NCBI RefSeq assembly: GCF_900100455.1 | Contig: NZ_FNCV01000002.1 | Location: 1 to 64,000, forward strand | Source: Roseospirillum parvum | GTDB taxonomy: Bacteria > Pseudomonadota > Alphaproteobacteria > Rhodospirillales > Rhodospirillaceae | Direction: 5' to 3' | Length of the DNA: 64,000 bases | Shown: piece after piece, positions 44,745-52,601 of the stretch | Layout of the letters: every line of letters begins with the position of its first letter | Position numbering within the stretch: the stretch's first letter is position 1 | Notes under the pieces: generated by a model | Databases searched by the model: none | Told to the model about the DNA's origin: nothing | The model's input: the letters and a program-made list of their open reading frames with translations, nothing else | Position numbers and translations under genes: made by a program

Positions 44745-45470
44745 ATGTTCGCCCCCGGCCCCGTCTTCGCCGTGCTCTATTACGCCACCGCCCTGATCCT
44801 GGTCGGTGGGCTGGGGGCGCGGCTGCTCGGCTGGGGGCGCACCCCGGTGCCGCTGCCCATCCCCACCACCCCGGCGCCGATGACGCGCGGCGGGGTGGTG
44901 CTGCGCATGGCCCGCGAGGTGACCCTGTTCGAAAGCCTGTGGCGCTCGCAGAAGGCGTTGTGGCTGTTCGCCATGCTGTTCCATGTCGGGCTGCTGCTGG
45001 TCAGCCTGCGCCACCTGCGCTACCTGCTGCCGGAAGGGACCCTGGGGCCGCTGTGGGAGCTGGTGGTGTTGGTGCAGCCGTTCGGCATCTACGGCGGCAT
45101 GGCCATGGCGGTGGGGCTGCTCGGCCTGCTCGGGCGGCGGCTGATGCTGCCCCGGGTGAAGGCGATCAGCCGCGGCTCGGACTTTCTGATGCTGGGGCTT
45201 CTGATCGCCATCGGGGCCAGCGGGCTGGCCATGAAGTTCGCCGTGCATACCGACATCGTGGCGGTGAAGGCCTTCTTCCTTGGCCTTGTCACCTTCGACT
45301 GGCAGCCTCTGCCGGCTGATCCGCTGCTGCTTGGCCACCTGCTGCTGGTCGCCCTTCTGATGGCGGTGTTCCCGTTCAGCAAGCTGCTGCATGCGCCGGG
45401 GGTGTTCTTCAGCCCGGGCCGCAACCAGGTCGACCGACGCGCCTTCCCGGCGGCCCAGGGGAGAGGCTGA
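44745..45470 (+). CDS. dsrM: DsrM, membrane cytochrome b subunit of DsrMKJOP
   Basis: 241 residues with about five membrane helices, NarI-like. Candidate heme His residues are in MLFHVGLLLVSLRHLR and LLLGHLLLVALLM. It should carry electrons between the quinone pool and DsrK. It is 27 bp after dsrC and only 4 bp before dsrK. Confidence 0.93.
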   Translation: MFAPGPVFAVLYYATALILVGGLGARLLGWGRTPVPLPIPTTPAPMTRGGVVLRMAREVTLFESLWRSQKALWLFAMLFHVGLLLVSLRHLRYLLPEGTLGPLWELVVLVQPFGIYGGMAMAVGLLGLLGRRLMLPRVKAISRGSDFLMLGLLIAIGASGLAMKFAVHTDIVAVKAFFLGLVTFDWQPLPADPLLLGHLLLVALLMAVFPFSKLLHAPGVFFSPGRNQVDRRAFPAAQGRG

Positions 45471-45474
45471 GCCG

Positions 45475-46983
45475 ATGGCCCGTGGTCCCGCCCTCACCCC
45501 GCCGCCGCTGTCCGACCGCCCGGAGATCGAGCCGCCGCCGCTGGCCCCCGGGGCCATGGCGCACAGCAAGCCCTACGTCGCCCAGCCGGCCCACAACGAG
45601 GCCCTGGGCTACCCCGGCGAGCGGGTGGACGACTGGCAGGCCAAGGCCATCCAGGCCCTGGGCGAGCTGGTCGACTCCTCGCGGGCCCTCAAGGTCTATC
45701 TCGATTCCTGCGTCAAGTGCGGGTCGTGCGCCGACAAGTGCCACTACTTCCTGGGCACCGGCGATCCCAACAACATGCCGGTGGCCCGCCAGGACCTGGT
45801 GCGTCGGGTCTACCGCCGTCACTTCACCCCGGCCGGCAAGCTGGCCCCCGGGCTGGTCGGCGCCGCCGACCTCACCGAAGGGCTGCTGGAGGAGTGGTAC
45901 AGCTACTTCCACCAGTGCAGCCAGTGCCGGCGCTGTTCGGTGTTCTGCCCCTACGGCATCGACACCGCCGAGATTTCCATGGCGGCGCGCGAGGTGATGG
46001 ACCGCATCGGCCTGGGCCAGAAGTACTGCAACGAGATCCTCGGCAAGGTCCACAAGGTGGGCAACAACCTGGGCCTGCCCGAGCCGGCCCTGGCCGACAC
46101 CCTGGAGGGCCTGGAAGAGGACATCGAGGAGGAGACCGGGCAGGCGGTCAAGCTGCCCTTGGACGTGGCCGGGGCCGACGTGCTGCTGATCACCCCCTCG
46201 GCCGATTTCTTCGCCGAGCCGCATGTCGACGGGCTGATCGGCTACGCCAAGGTGTTCCACCAGTTGGGGCTGTCCTGGACGCTGTCCAGCCACGCCTCGG
46301 AAGCCGCCAACTTCGCCATGTTCATCGGCAGCCGCGATCAGATGGCCAAGGTGGCCCAGCGCATCCATCAGGCGGCGCGCGACCTGGGGGTGAAACGCCT
46401 CGTCTTCGGCGAGTGCGGCCATGCCTGGCGGGTCGCCTACAGTTTTCTCACCAAACTGGCCGGGCCGTGGGATTTCCTCGATCCGCGCTGGCCGGTGCCG
46501 CAGCACATCCTGGAAGTGACCAACGCCGCCATCGAGACGGGCGGCATCCGGCTCGACCCCGAGGGCAACGCCGGCAAGGTGGTCACCTTCCACGATTCCT
46601 GCAACGTGGCCCGGGCCTCGCGCATGGGCGAGGGACCGGGCGGCCAGTTCACCCTGCCCCGGGCGGTCATCCAGGCCAGCGTGCCGCGCTTCGTCGACAT
46701 GGCCGACGGCACCATCCACGACAGGACCTTCTGTTGCGGCGGCGGCGGCGGCCTTTTGACCGACGATCTGATGGAGCTGCGGATGAAGGGCGCCCTGCCC
46801 CGGGTCAACGCGCTGAACCATGTGGTCGAGACCCAGGGGGTCACCCACATGGCCGCCATCTGCGCCATCTGCAAGACCCAGTTCGCCAAGGTCCTGCCGC
46901 TGTACGGGCTGGACATGGAGATGGTCCAGTCGGTGCACGGGCTGGTCAGCCAGGCCATCCGGCTCGGCGCGGCCCCCGACTGA
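45475..46983 (+). CDS. dsrK: DsrK, catalytic iron-sulfur subunit of DsrMKJOP
   Basis: 502 residues. Two [4Fe-4S] motifs lie in the N-terminal half: CVKCGSCADKC and CSQCRRCSVFCPYG. The C-terminal half has heterodisulfide reductase (HdrD)-like CCG signatures, FHDSCNVAR and FCCGGGGGL, thought to hold a special cluster acting on the DsrC trisulfide. A further CAICKTQF is near the end. It is cytoplasmic, anchored by DsrM. Confidence 0.96.
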   Translation: MARGPALTPPPLSDRPEIEPPPLAPGAMAHSKPYVAQPAHNEALGYPGERVDDWQAKAIQALGELVDSSRALKVYLDSCVKCGSCADKCHYFLGTGDPNNMPVARQDLVRRVYRRHFTPAGKLAPGLVGAADLTEGLLEEWYSYFHQCSQCRRCSVFCPYGIDTAEISMAAREVMDRIGLGQKYCNEILGKVHKVGNNLGLPEPALADTLEGLEEDIEEETGQAVKLPLDVAGADVLLITPSADFFAEPHVDGLIGYAKVFHQLGLSWTLSSHASEAANFAMFIGSRDQMAKVAQRIHQAARDLGVKRLVFGECGHAWRVAYSFLTKLAGPWDFLDPRWPVPQHILEVTNAAIETGGIRLDPEGNAGKVVTFHDSCNVARASRMGEGPGGQFTLPRAVIQASVPRFVDMADGTIHDRTFCCGGGGGLLTDDLMELRMKGALPRVNALNHVVETQGVTHMAAICAICKTQFAKVLPLYGLDMEMVQSVHGLVSQAIRLGAAPD

Positions 46984-47006
46984 AACCCAGGGAGAGACGT
47001 CTCACC

Positions 47007-48983
47007 ATGAGCAGCCAGACCCTCGCCGACACGCCACCCCAGGGCCGCAGCTGGCGCCGCTTCAAGGAGGGCGAGACCGCCTTCAAGCGCTGGACCGAGC
47101 AGATCTTCGTCGGCGACAGCTCCCACAAGTGCCCGACCTATGTCCACCGCACCCCGCCGTGCCAGGCCGGCTGCCCCTCGGGGCACGACATCCGGGGCTG
47201 GCTCCAGGTGGTGCGCGGCCTGGAGAAGCCGCCGGCCAGGGCCGACGGCAGCCCCATGCCGTGGCAGGAATACGCCTTCCTCAAGATGGTCGCCGCCAAC
47301 CCCTTCCCGGCGATCATGGGCCGGGTCTGCCCGGCGCCCTGCGAGGACGGCTGCAACCGCAACCAGGTGGACGACTTCGTCGGCATCAACGCGGTCGAGC
47401 ACATGGTCGGCGACTGGGCCATCGCGCACGGCCTGAAGCTGCCCGAGCCGCCGCCCCTGTCGGGGAAGAAGGTGGCGGTGGTGGGCGGTGGCCCGGCCGG
47501 TCTGGCGGCGGCCTACCATCTGCGCCAAAAGGGCCACGCGGCGACCATCTTCGAGGCCGAGGAAACCCTGGGCGGCTGGATGCGCCACGGCATTCCCGGC
47601 TACCGCACGCCGCGCCAGGTGCTCGATGCCGAGATCGGGCGCATCCTGGCGCTGGATGGCATCGAGGCCAAGACCGGGGTGCGGATCGGCCGCGACATCC
47701 CGCTCGCCACCCTGGAGGCCGAGTACGACGCCGTCTTCTGGGGCATCGGCACCCAGCGCGGCCGGGGGCTGCCCATCGAGGGCTGGGCCAACACCCCCAA
47801 CTGCATCAGCGGGGTGGATTTCCTGCGCGCCTTCAACCAAGGCCGCCTGAAGCATGTCAGCCGGCGCATCATCGTGGTCGGCGGCGGCGACACCTCGATC
47901 GACGTCGCCTCGGTGGCCCGCCGCCTGGGCCACATCACCGAGGTCCACGAGAAGGACCGTCCGGAGAACGTGATCCTCGGCCAGACCGCCCATGATGTGG
48001 CCACCTCGGCGCGCCGCCAGGGGGCCGAGGTGGTGCTCACCTCGCTGTTCCCGGTCGAGCAGATGACCGCCGCCGAGCGCGAGGTGCGCGACGCCACCCA
48101 CGAAGGGGTCAGCATCCGCGGCGGCATCATGCCGCTGGCGGTGCTGCACGATGGGAACGGCCGGGCCCGGGCCTTGAGGCTGTGCGAATGCACCATGGAC
48201 GGCACGCGCCCGGTGCCGGTGGCGGGCACCGAGTTCGAGTTGGAGGCCGACCTGATCGTCTCGGCCATCGGCCAGGGCGGCGACATGGAGGGCCTGGAAG
48301 AGCTGGACAACGGCAAGGGCTTCATCGACGCCGACCGCACCTATCGGGTGAAGGGGCGCGACAGGCACTTCGTCGGCGGCGACGTGGTCCGCCCGCACCT
48401 GCTGACCACCGCCGTCGGGCATGGCCGGGTCGCCGCCCAGTCCATCGACGGGATGCTGGCGGGCACCCCGGCCGGCCGCCGGCCCAAGGTGGACGTGCAC
48501 CATTTCAACCTGCTGGCGCTGCTGCGCGCCCAGGGCCGGGCCCCCGAGCCGGCGCCGGCCGAGGCGGTGCGCGGCACCAACGAGGCGACCTTCGCGGTGC
48601 ACAACTTCGAGGACCGGGCAGCCAAGGAGATCATCACCCACGAGGGGCTGTTCCTGGGCCATTTCCCGGACGTCGAGCGCCACCGCCGCGACGAGATGCA
48701 GGTCGACGAGGCCGCCGTGATCGGCCACTTCGACGAACGCCTGAAGGCGCTGGGCGACGACGCGGCGATCGCCGAGGCCAAGCGCTGCATGAGCTGCGGC
48801 CTGTGCTTCGAGTGCGACAACTGCGTGATCTTCTGCCCCCAGGACGCGGTGCACCGGGTACGCAAGGCCGAGCGCGCGGTGGGCCGCTATGTGGAGACCG
48901 ACTACAACCGCTGCGTCGGCTGCCACATCTGCCACGACGTGTGCCCGACGGGCTACATCCAGATGGGGCTGGGCGAGGAATGA
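47007..48983 (+). CDS. dsrL: DsrL, NAD(P)H:acceptor oxidoreductase of the Dsr pathway
   Basis: 658 residues. A GltD-like iron-sulfur flavoprotein: N-terminal Cys motifs (TPPCQAGCPSGHDIRGW, CPAPCEDGCNRN), the FAD-binding KVAVVGGGPAGLAAAYHL, NAD-binding RIIVVGGGDTSIDVASVARR and a C-terminal linker and ferredoxin domain (CMSCGLCFECDNCVIFCP and CVGCHICHDVCP). The C-terminal ferredoxin is found in DsrL of sulfur oxidisers and allows electron exchange with DsrAB. It is 23 bp after dsrK; after it comes a 179-bp gap with a long inverted repeat. Confidence 0.96.
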   Translation: MSSQTLADTPPQGRSWRRFKEGETAFKRWTEQIFVGDSSHKCPTYVHRTPPCQAGCPSGHDIRGWLQVVRGLEKPPARADGSPMPWQEYAFLKMVAANPFPAIMGRVCPAPCEDGCNRNQVDDFVGINAVEHMVGDWAIAHGLKLPEPPPLSGKKVAVVGGGPAGLAAAYHLRQKGHAATIFEAEETLGGWMRHGIPGYRTPRQVLDAEIGRILALDGIEAKTGVRIGRDIPLATLEAEYDAVFWGIGTQRGRGLPIEGWANTPNCISGVDFLRAFNQGRLKHVSRRIIVVGGGDTSIDVASVARRLGHITEVHEKDRPENVILGQTAHDVATSARRQGAEVVLTSLFPVEQMTAAEREVRDATHEGVSIRGGIMPLAVLHDGNGRARALRLCECTMDGTRPVPVAGTEFELEADLIVSAIGQGGDMEGLEELDNGKGFIDADRTYRVKGRDRHFVGGDVVRPHLLTTAVGHGRVAAQSIDGMLAGTPAGRRPKVDVHHFNLLALLRAQGRAPEPAPAEAVRGTNEATFAVHNFEDRAAKEIITHEGLFLGHFPDVERHRRDEMQVDEAAVIGHFDERLKALGDDAAIAEAKRCMSCGLCFECDNCVIFCPQDAVHRVRKAERAVGRYVETDYNRCVGCHICHDVCPTGYIQMGLGEE

Positions 48984-49016
48984 GGGGGCGCGGGCGCACG
49001 GACCGGGGACGATGGC

Positions 49017-49153
49017 CCGCCCTTGATCCGATTGTCGACCCTGGTTCCGCTCCCCGGACCCCCGTCAAGGGGTTCACCCGGCGGAGCCGGCGCTTCGCGC
49101 CCTTGACGGGGGTCCGGGGAGCGGAAGGCTGCCGACCATCGGATCAAGGGCGG
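49017..49153 (+). repeat. Long inverted repeat between dsrL and dsrJ
   Basis: Arms at 49017-49071 and 49100-49153 pair over most of their length. The inner 24 bp (CCGCTCCCCGGACCCCCGTC plus AAGG and its mirror) are a perfect match, and the outer CCGCCCTTGATCCG is also perfect. The 28-nt loop contains a further small stem (GGCGGAGCCGGC). The motif TCCCCGGACCCCCG recalls the linker of the composite palindromic family but the rest differs. Its position inside the dsr operon suggests attenuation or processing. Confidence 0.8.
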
Positions 49154-49162
49154 ACACCGGCT

Positions 49163-49573
49163 TTGTCGGCCTGGCCCCAAAGGCGGCGACCGGCCCTGGC
49201 GCTGGCCGCCCTGTTGCTCGCGCTCGCGCTGGCCCTTCCGGTGCTGGCCACCCCGGCCGCCGCCGCCGAGCTGTTCCCCCAGGTGCCGGCCGCCGCCCCG
49301 GGCACCGAGTGCCTCGCCCCGCCCGGGGAGATGCGCCGCACCCACATGGACCGGCTCACCCACCGGCGCACCGAGGCGGTCCGCGCCGGCATCCGCCAGC
49401 CGGCCGAAAGCCTGACCCGCTGCCTGTCCTGCCACGCCGTCACCGACACCCACGGGCAGGTGGTCACGGCCGAGGACCCGCGCCACTTCTGCCGCGAATG
49501 CCACGACTTCGCCGCCGTCACCGTGGACTGCTTCTCGTGCCACGCCAGCCGCCCGGAGGACGCCCCGCGATGA
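49163..49573 (+). CDS. dsrJ: DsrJ, periplasmic triheme cytochrome c of DsrMKJOP
   Basis: 136 residues from TTG at 49163, the only reasonable start before the signal peptide (RRRPALALAALLLALALALP, cleaved near AAAAE). Three heme-binding motifs, CLSCH, CRECH and CFSCH, match DsrJ. Upstream of them TECLAPPGEMRRTHMD contains the Cys (residue 50) reported as an unusual heme ligand in this family, with conserved His and Met. The stop overlaps the dsrO start by 4 nt. Confidence 0.92.
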   Translation: MSAWPQRRRPALALAALLLALALALPVLATPAAAAELFPQVPAAAPGTECLAPPGEMRRTHMDRLTHRRTEAVRAGIRQPAESLTRCLSCHAVTDTHGQVVTAEDPRHFCRECHDFAAVTVDCFSCHASRPEDAPR

Positions 49574-50307
49574 GCCAGCCCGCGCGCCGCGACGTTCTGA
49601 AAAGCCTCGCCCTGGGCGGCGGCCTGACCCTGATCGTCGGTCCTGTCGCGCACGCCCTCGCCCCCCGCCCGCCCGGCCAGCCGGCCGACCCGGCGACCCG
49701 CTGGGCCCTGCTCGTCGACACCCGGGCCTGCAAGGTCGACTGTGCCGCCTGCGTCGATGCCTGCAACCGGGAAATGGGCCTGAAACAGCCCACCGACCCC
49801 GACTTCGACCCGGCCCACGACGCCCAGTACATCCGCAAGGTCACCCTGCGCGACCCCGACACCGGCCACACCACCGCCCCGCCCGTGATGTGCCAGCACT
49901 GCGCCAAGCCGCCGTGCGTCGATGTCTGCCCGACCGGCGCCTCGATGCAGCGGGCCGACCACATCGTGCAGGTCGACAAGCACCTGTGCATCGGCTGCCG
50001 CTACTGCATGATGGCCTGCCCCTACAAGGCGCGATCCTTCGTCCACCAGGATCTGACCGACCAGAAGCCGCACAACCCGCGCGGCAAGGGCTGCGTGGAA
50101 AGCTGCAATCTGTGCGTCCACCGGATCGACCGGGGGGAGCCGCCGGCCTGCGTCGCCGCCTGCCAGAGGGACGGCGGCGGGGCCATGGTCTTCGGCGATC
50201 TGGCCGACCCCAACAGCGACCTCAACCGCCGCCTCGCCGAGGCCGGCGGCCACCGCATCCGGGCCGACCTGGGCCTCGATACCGGCGTCTACTACCAGGG
50301 GCTTTGA
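49570..50307 (+). CDS. dsrO: DsrO, periplasmic iron-sulfur subunit of DsrMKJOP
   Basis: 245 residues. A Tat signal (ARRDVLKSLALGGG with a twin Arg) exports the folded protein. Ferredoxin Cys motifs follow in order: CKVDCAACVDAC, CQHCAKPPCVDVCP, CIGCRYCMMACPYKA and a partial CVESCNLC with CVAAC. This fits a multi-cluster NrfC/HybA-like protein that passes electrons between DsrJ and DsrP. Confidence 0.94.
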   Translation: MSQPARRDVLKSLALGGGLTLIVGPVAHALAPRPPGQPADPATRWALLVDTRACKVDCAACVDACNREMGLKQPTDPDFDPAHDAQYIRKVTLRDPDTGHTTAPPVMCQHCAKPPCVDVCPTGASMQRADHIVQVDKHLCIGCRYCMMACPYKARSFVHQDLTDQKPHNPRGKGCVESCNLCVHRIDRGEPPACVAACQRDGGGAMVFGDLADPNSDLNRRLAEAGGHRIRADLGLDTGVYYQGL

Positions 50308-50313
50308 GCCGAC

Positions 50314-51567
50314 ATGCCGCACGCTGTTCCCTACCGTCCGCTGAACGGCCACGCCCGGGGCTTCTGGCTGGTGCTCGGCCTGCTCGGGCTGGCCATCGCC
50401 GGCGGCCTGGGCGCCGCCCACCTGATGCATCACGAGGGGCACATCATCACCGGCATGACCAACCAAGTGGTCTGGGGCCTGCCGCATGTCTTCGCGGTGT
50501 TCCTCATCGTCGCCGCCTCCGGGGCGCTCAACGTGGCCTCCATCGGCGCCGTCTTCGAGCGCCCGCTGTACAAACCCCTGGCCCGGCTGTCCGCCCTGCT
50601 GGCCATGGCCCTGTTGATCGGCGGCCTGTCGGTGCTGGTGCTCGACCTGGGCCGGCCCGACCGGCTGACCGTGGCCATGACCCACTACAACTTCAAAAGC
50701 ATCTTCGCCTGGAACATCTTCCTCTACACCGGCTTCCTGGTCCTGGTCGGGGCCTACCTGTGGGCCATGATCGACCGCGCCGGAGCCCGGGTCTACAAGC
50801 CGGCGGCCTACGGGGCCTTTGTCTGGCGGCTGGTGCTGACCACCGGGACCGGCGCCATCTTCGGCTTCCTGGTCGCCCGGCAGGCCTACGACGCGGCCAT
50901 CCTGGCGCCGCTGTTCATCGCCATGTCGCTGGTCTACGGCAAGGCCATCTTCGTGCTCTTCCTGATGGCCGTCTGCCGGGCCAGCGGGCGGCCCCTGGGC
51001 GGGGTGGTGCTGCGCCGCCTGCAACGGCTGATGGGCATCGTGCTCGGCGCCATGCTGTACTTCGTCGCCGTCCATCACCTGACCAACCTCTATGCCAGCG
51101 AACACCACGGCATCGAAGCCTTCCTGCTGCGCGACGGCGGCCCCCTGACCACCCTGTTCTGGGGCGGCCATGTGCTGCTCGGCGGGCTGGTGCCGCTCTA
51201 TCTGCTGCTCGCCCCCCGCCTCGGCGGCAACCGCCGCGCCCTGAGTGCCGCCGCCGTCCTGCTCATCCTCGGCGGGCTGACCCAGGTTTATGGGTTGATC
51301 ATCGGCGGGCAGAGCGCCCCCCTGGTCCTCTTCCCCGGCTTCGAGGTATCCTCGGCCTTCGCCGATGGCGTAGTGGCCAGCTATGTGCCCAGCCCGTGGG
51401 AGGTTCTGCTCGGCCTCGCCGGGGTGGCCATCGGGCTTGTGGTCGCCGTGGTCGGCTGCGCCGCCCTGCCCATCCTGCCGGCCGACCTGTCCGACGCCGC
51501 CATCGATCCCGACCATGTGGCCGACACCCTGGATGAGCAGGACGGGGCCCTGGCCGGCACCACCTGA
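50314..51567 (+). CDS. dsrP: DsrP, NrfD-like membrane subunit of DsrMKJOP
   Basis: 417 residues with about ten membrane helices, NrfD/PsrC family. LGRPDRLTVAMTHYNFKSIF and FSKLLHAP-like loops (here MTHYNFKSIFAWNIFLY) are typical of DsrP. It exchanges electrons with quinone. It follows dsrO by 6 bp. The C-terminus is an acidic cytoplasmic tail. Confidence 0.95.
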   Translation: MPHAVPYRPLNGHARGFWLVLGLLGLAIAGGLGAAHLMHHEGHIITGMTNQVVWGLPHVFAVFLIVAASGALNVASIGAVFERPLYKPLARLSALLAMALLIGGLSVLVLDLGRPDRLTVAMTHYNFKSIFAWNIFLYTGFLVLVGAYLWAMIDRAGARVYKPAAYGAFVWRLVLTTGTGAIFGFLVARQAYDAAILAPLFIAMSLVYGKAIFVLFLMAVCRASGRPLGGVVLRRLQRLMGIVLGAMLYFVAVHHLTNLYASEHHGIEAFLLRDGGPLTTLFWGGHVLLGGLVPLYLLLAPRLGGNRRALSAAAVLLILGGLTQVYGLIIGGQSAPLVLFPGFEVSSAFADGVVASYVPSPWEVLLGLAGVAIGLVVAVVGCAALPILPADLSDAAIDPDHVADTLDEQDGALAGTT

Positions 51568-51588
51568 CCTCCCGCCAGCCAAGGCCCA

Positions 51589-52593
51589 ATGATGGACGAG
51601 CATCCCTTTGCCCCCTTCGTGCGCGCCCTCGGCAAGGGGCCGCACCTGTCGCGCCCCCTGAGCCAGGCGGAAACCGCCCAGGCGGCGGGCATGGTCATGC
51701 GCGGCGAGGTGGAGCCGGTGCAGCTCGGCGCCTTCCTGTGCCTGCTTCGGGTCAAGACCGAAACCCCGGAGGAGGTGGCCGGCTTCGTCGAAGGCATCCG
51801 CCCCACCCTGGCCCGCCCCCTGGCCGCGGTGCGGGTCGATCTCGACTGGCCCACCTACGCCGGCAAGGGGCGCCAGTTGCCGTGGTTCCTGCTCGCCGCC
51901 CTGCTGCTGGCCAGCCACGGGGTGAAGGTGCTGATGCACGGCGCGGCCGGCCATACCGCCGGCCGCCTCTACGTGGCCGACGCCCTGCCCGCCCTCGGCC
52001 TCGCCCCGGCCGCCTCGCTGGACGCCGCCGCCGCCCAGGTGGCGGCCCACAACTTCGCCTACCTGCCGCTGCCCGCCCTGAGCCCCCGGCTCGACGAGAT
52101 CATGGCCCTGAAGCCGCTGCTCGGCCTGCGCTCGCCGCTGCACACGGTGGCCCGCAAGCTCAACCCGCTGGGCGCCCGGGCGCAGATGCTCTCGGTCTCC
52201 CACCCGCCCTACATCGCCGTCCACATGAAGGCGGCGGCGCTGCTCGGCCAGCCCCGGATGGCCATCTTCAAGGGCGAGGGCGGCGAGGCCGAACGGCGCC
52301 CCCACAAGACCCAGACCGTGCACCGCCTGAGCGACGGCGCCACCTTCGAGACCGACTGGCCGCCCCTGCTCGACGGCCCCCCGCCGGGCCCCGAGGCGGA
52401 CATGGACCCGGCCCGCCTGGCCGCCCTGTGGCGCGGCCAGGAGTCCAACCCGCTGGGCGAGGCCGCCGTCATCGGCAGCGCCGCCATCGCCCTGGAACTG
52501 CTGGGCCGCGCCGACTCGCCGGCCGAGGCCGACGCCCTGGCCCGCACCCTGTGGGCCGAGCGGCCCCCCGCCCTGCCCGGCCAGACCACCTGA
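51589..52593 (+). CDS. TrpD2/YbiB-like glycosyltransferase-fold protein inside the dsr operon
   Basis: 334 residues. The fold is that of anthranilate phosphoribosyltransferase: PLSQAETAQAAGMVMRGEVEPVQLGAFLCLLRVKTET is the N-terminal helical part, and SHGVKVLMHGAAGHTAGRLY replaces the TrpD phosphoribosyl loop. The catalytic TrpD motif KHGNR is not preserved. YbiB, its closest known relative, binds nucleic acids and is not a tryptophan enzyme. No trp genes are near. Its position between dsrP and dsrN, 8 bp from dsrN, suggests a Dsr-linked role, perhaps in cofactor handling, but that is inference. Confidence 0.8.
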   Translation: MMDEHPFAPFVRALGKGPHLSRPLSQAETAQAAGMVMRGEVEPVQLGAFLCLLRVKTETPEEVAGFVEGIRPTLARPLAAVRVDLDWPTYAGKGRQLPWFLLAALLLASHGVKVLMHGAAGHTAGRLYVADALPALGLAPAASLDAAAAQVAAHNFAYLPLPALSPRLDEIMALKPLLGLRSPLHTVARKLNPLGARAQMLSVSHPPYIAVHMKAAALLGQPRMAIFKGEGGEAERRPHKTQTVHRLSDGATFETDWPPLLDGPPPGPEADMDPARLAALWRGQESNPLGEAAVIGSAAIALELLGRADSPAEADALARTLWAERPPALPGQTT

Positions 52594-52601
52594 GCGCCGC
52601 C

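Noticed and set aside
51589-52593. Anthranilate phosphoribosyltransferase (trpD)
   Set aside because: The catalytic loop is not the TrpD sequence and no trp genes are near; the dsr context and YbiB-like features fit better.
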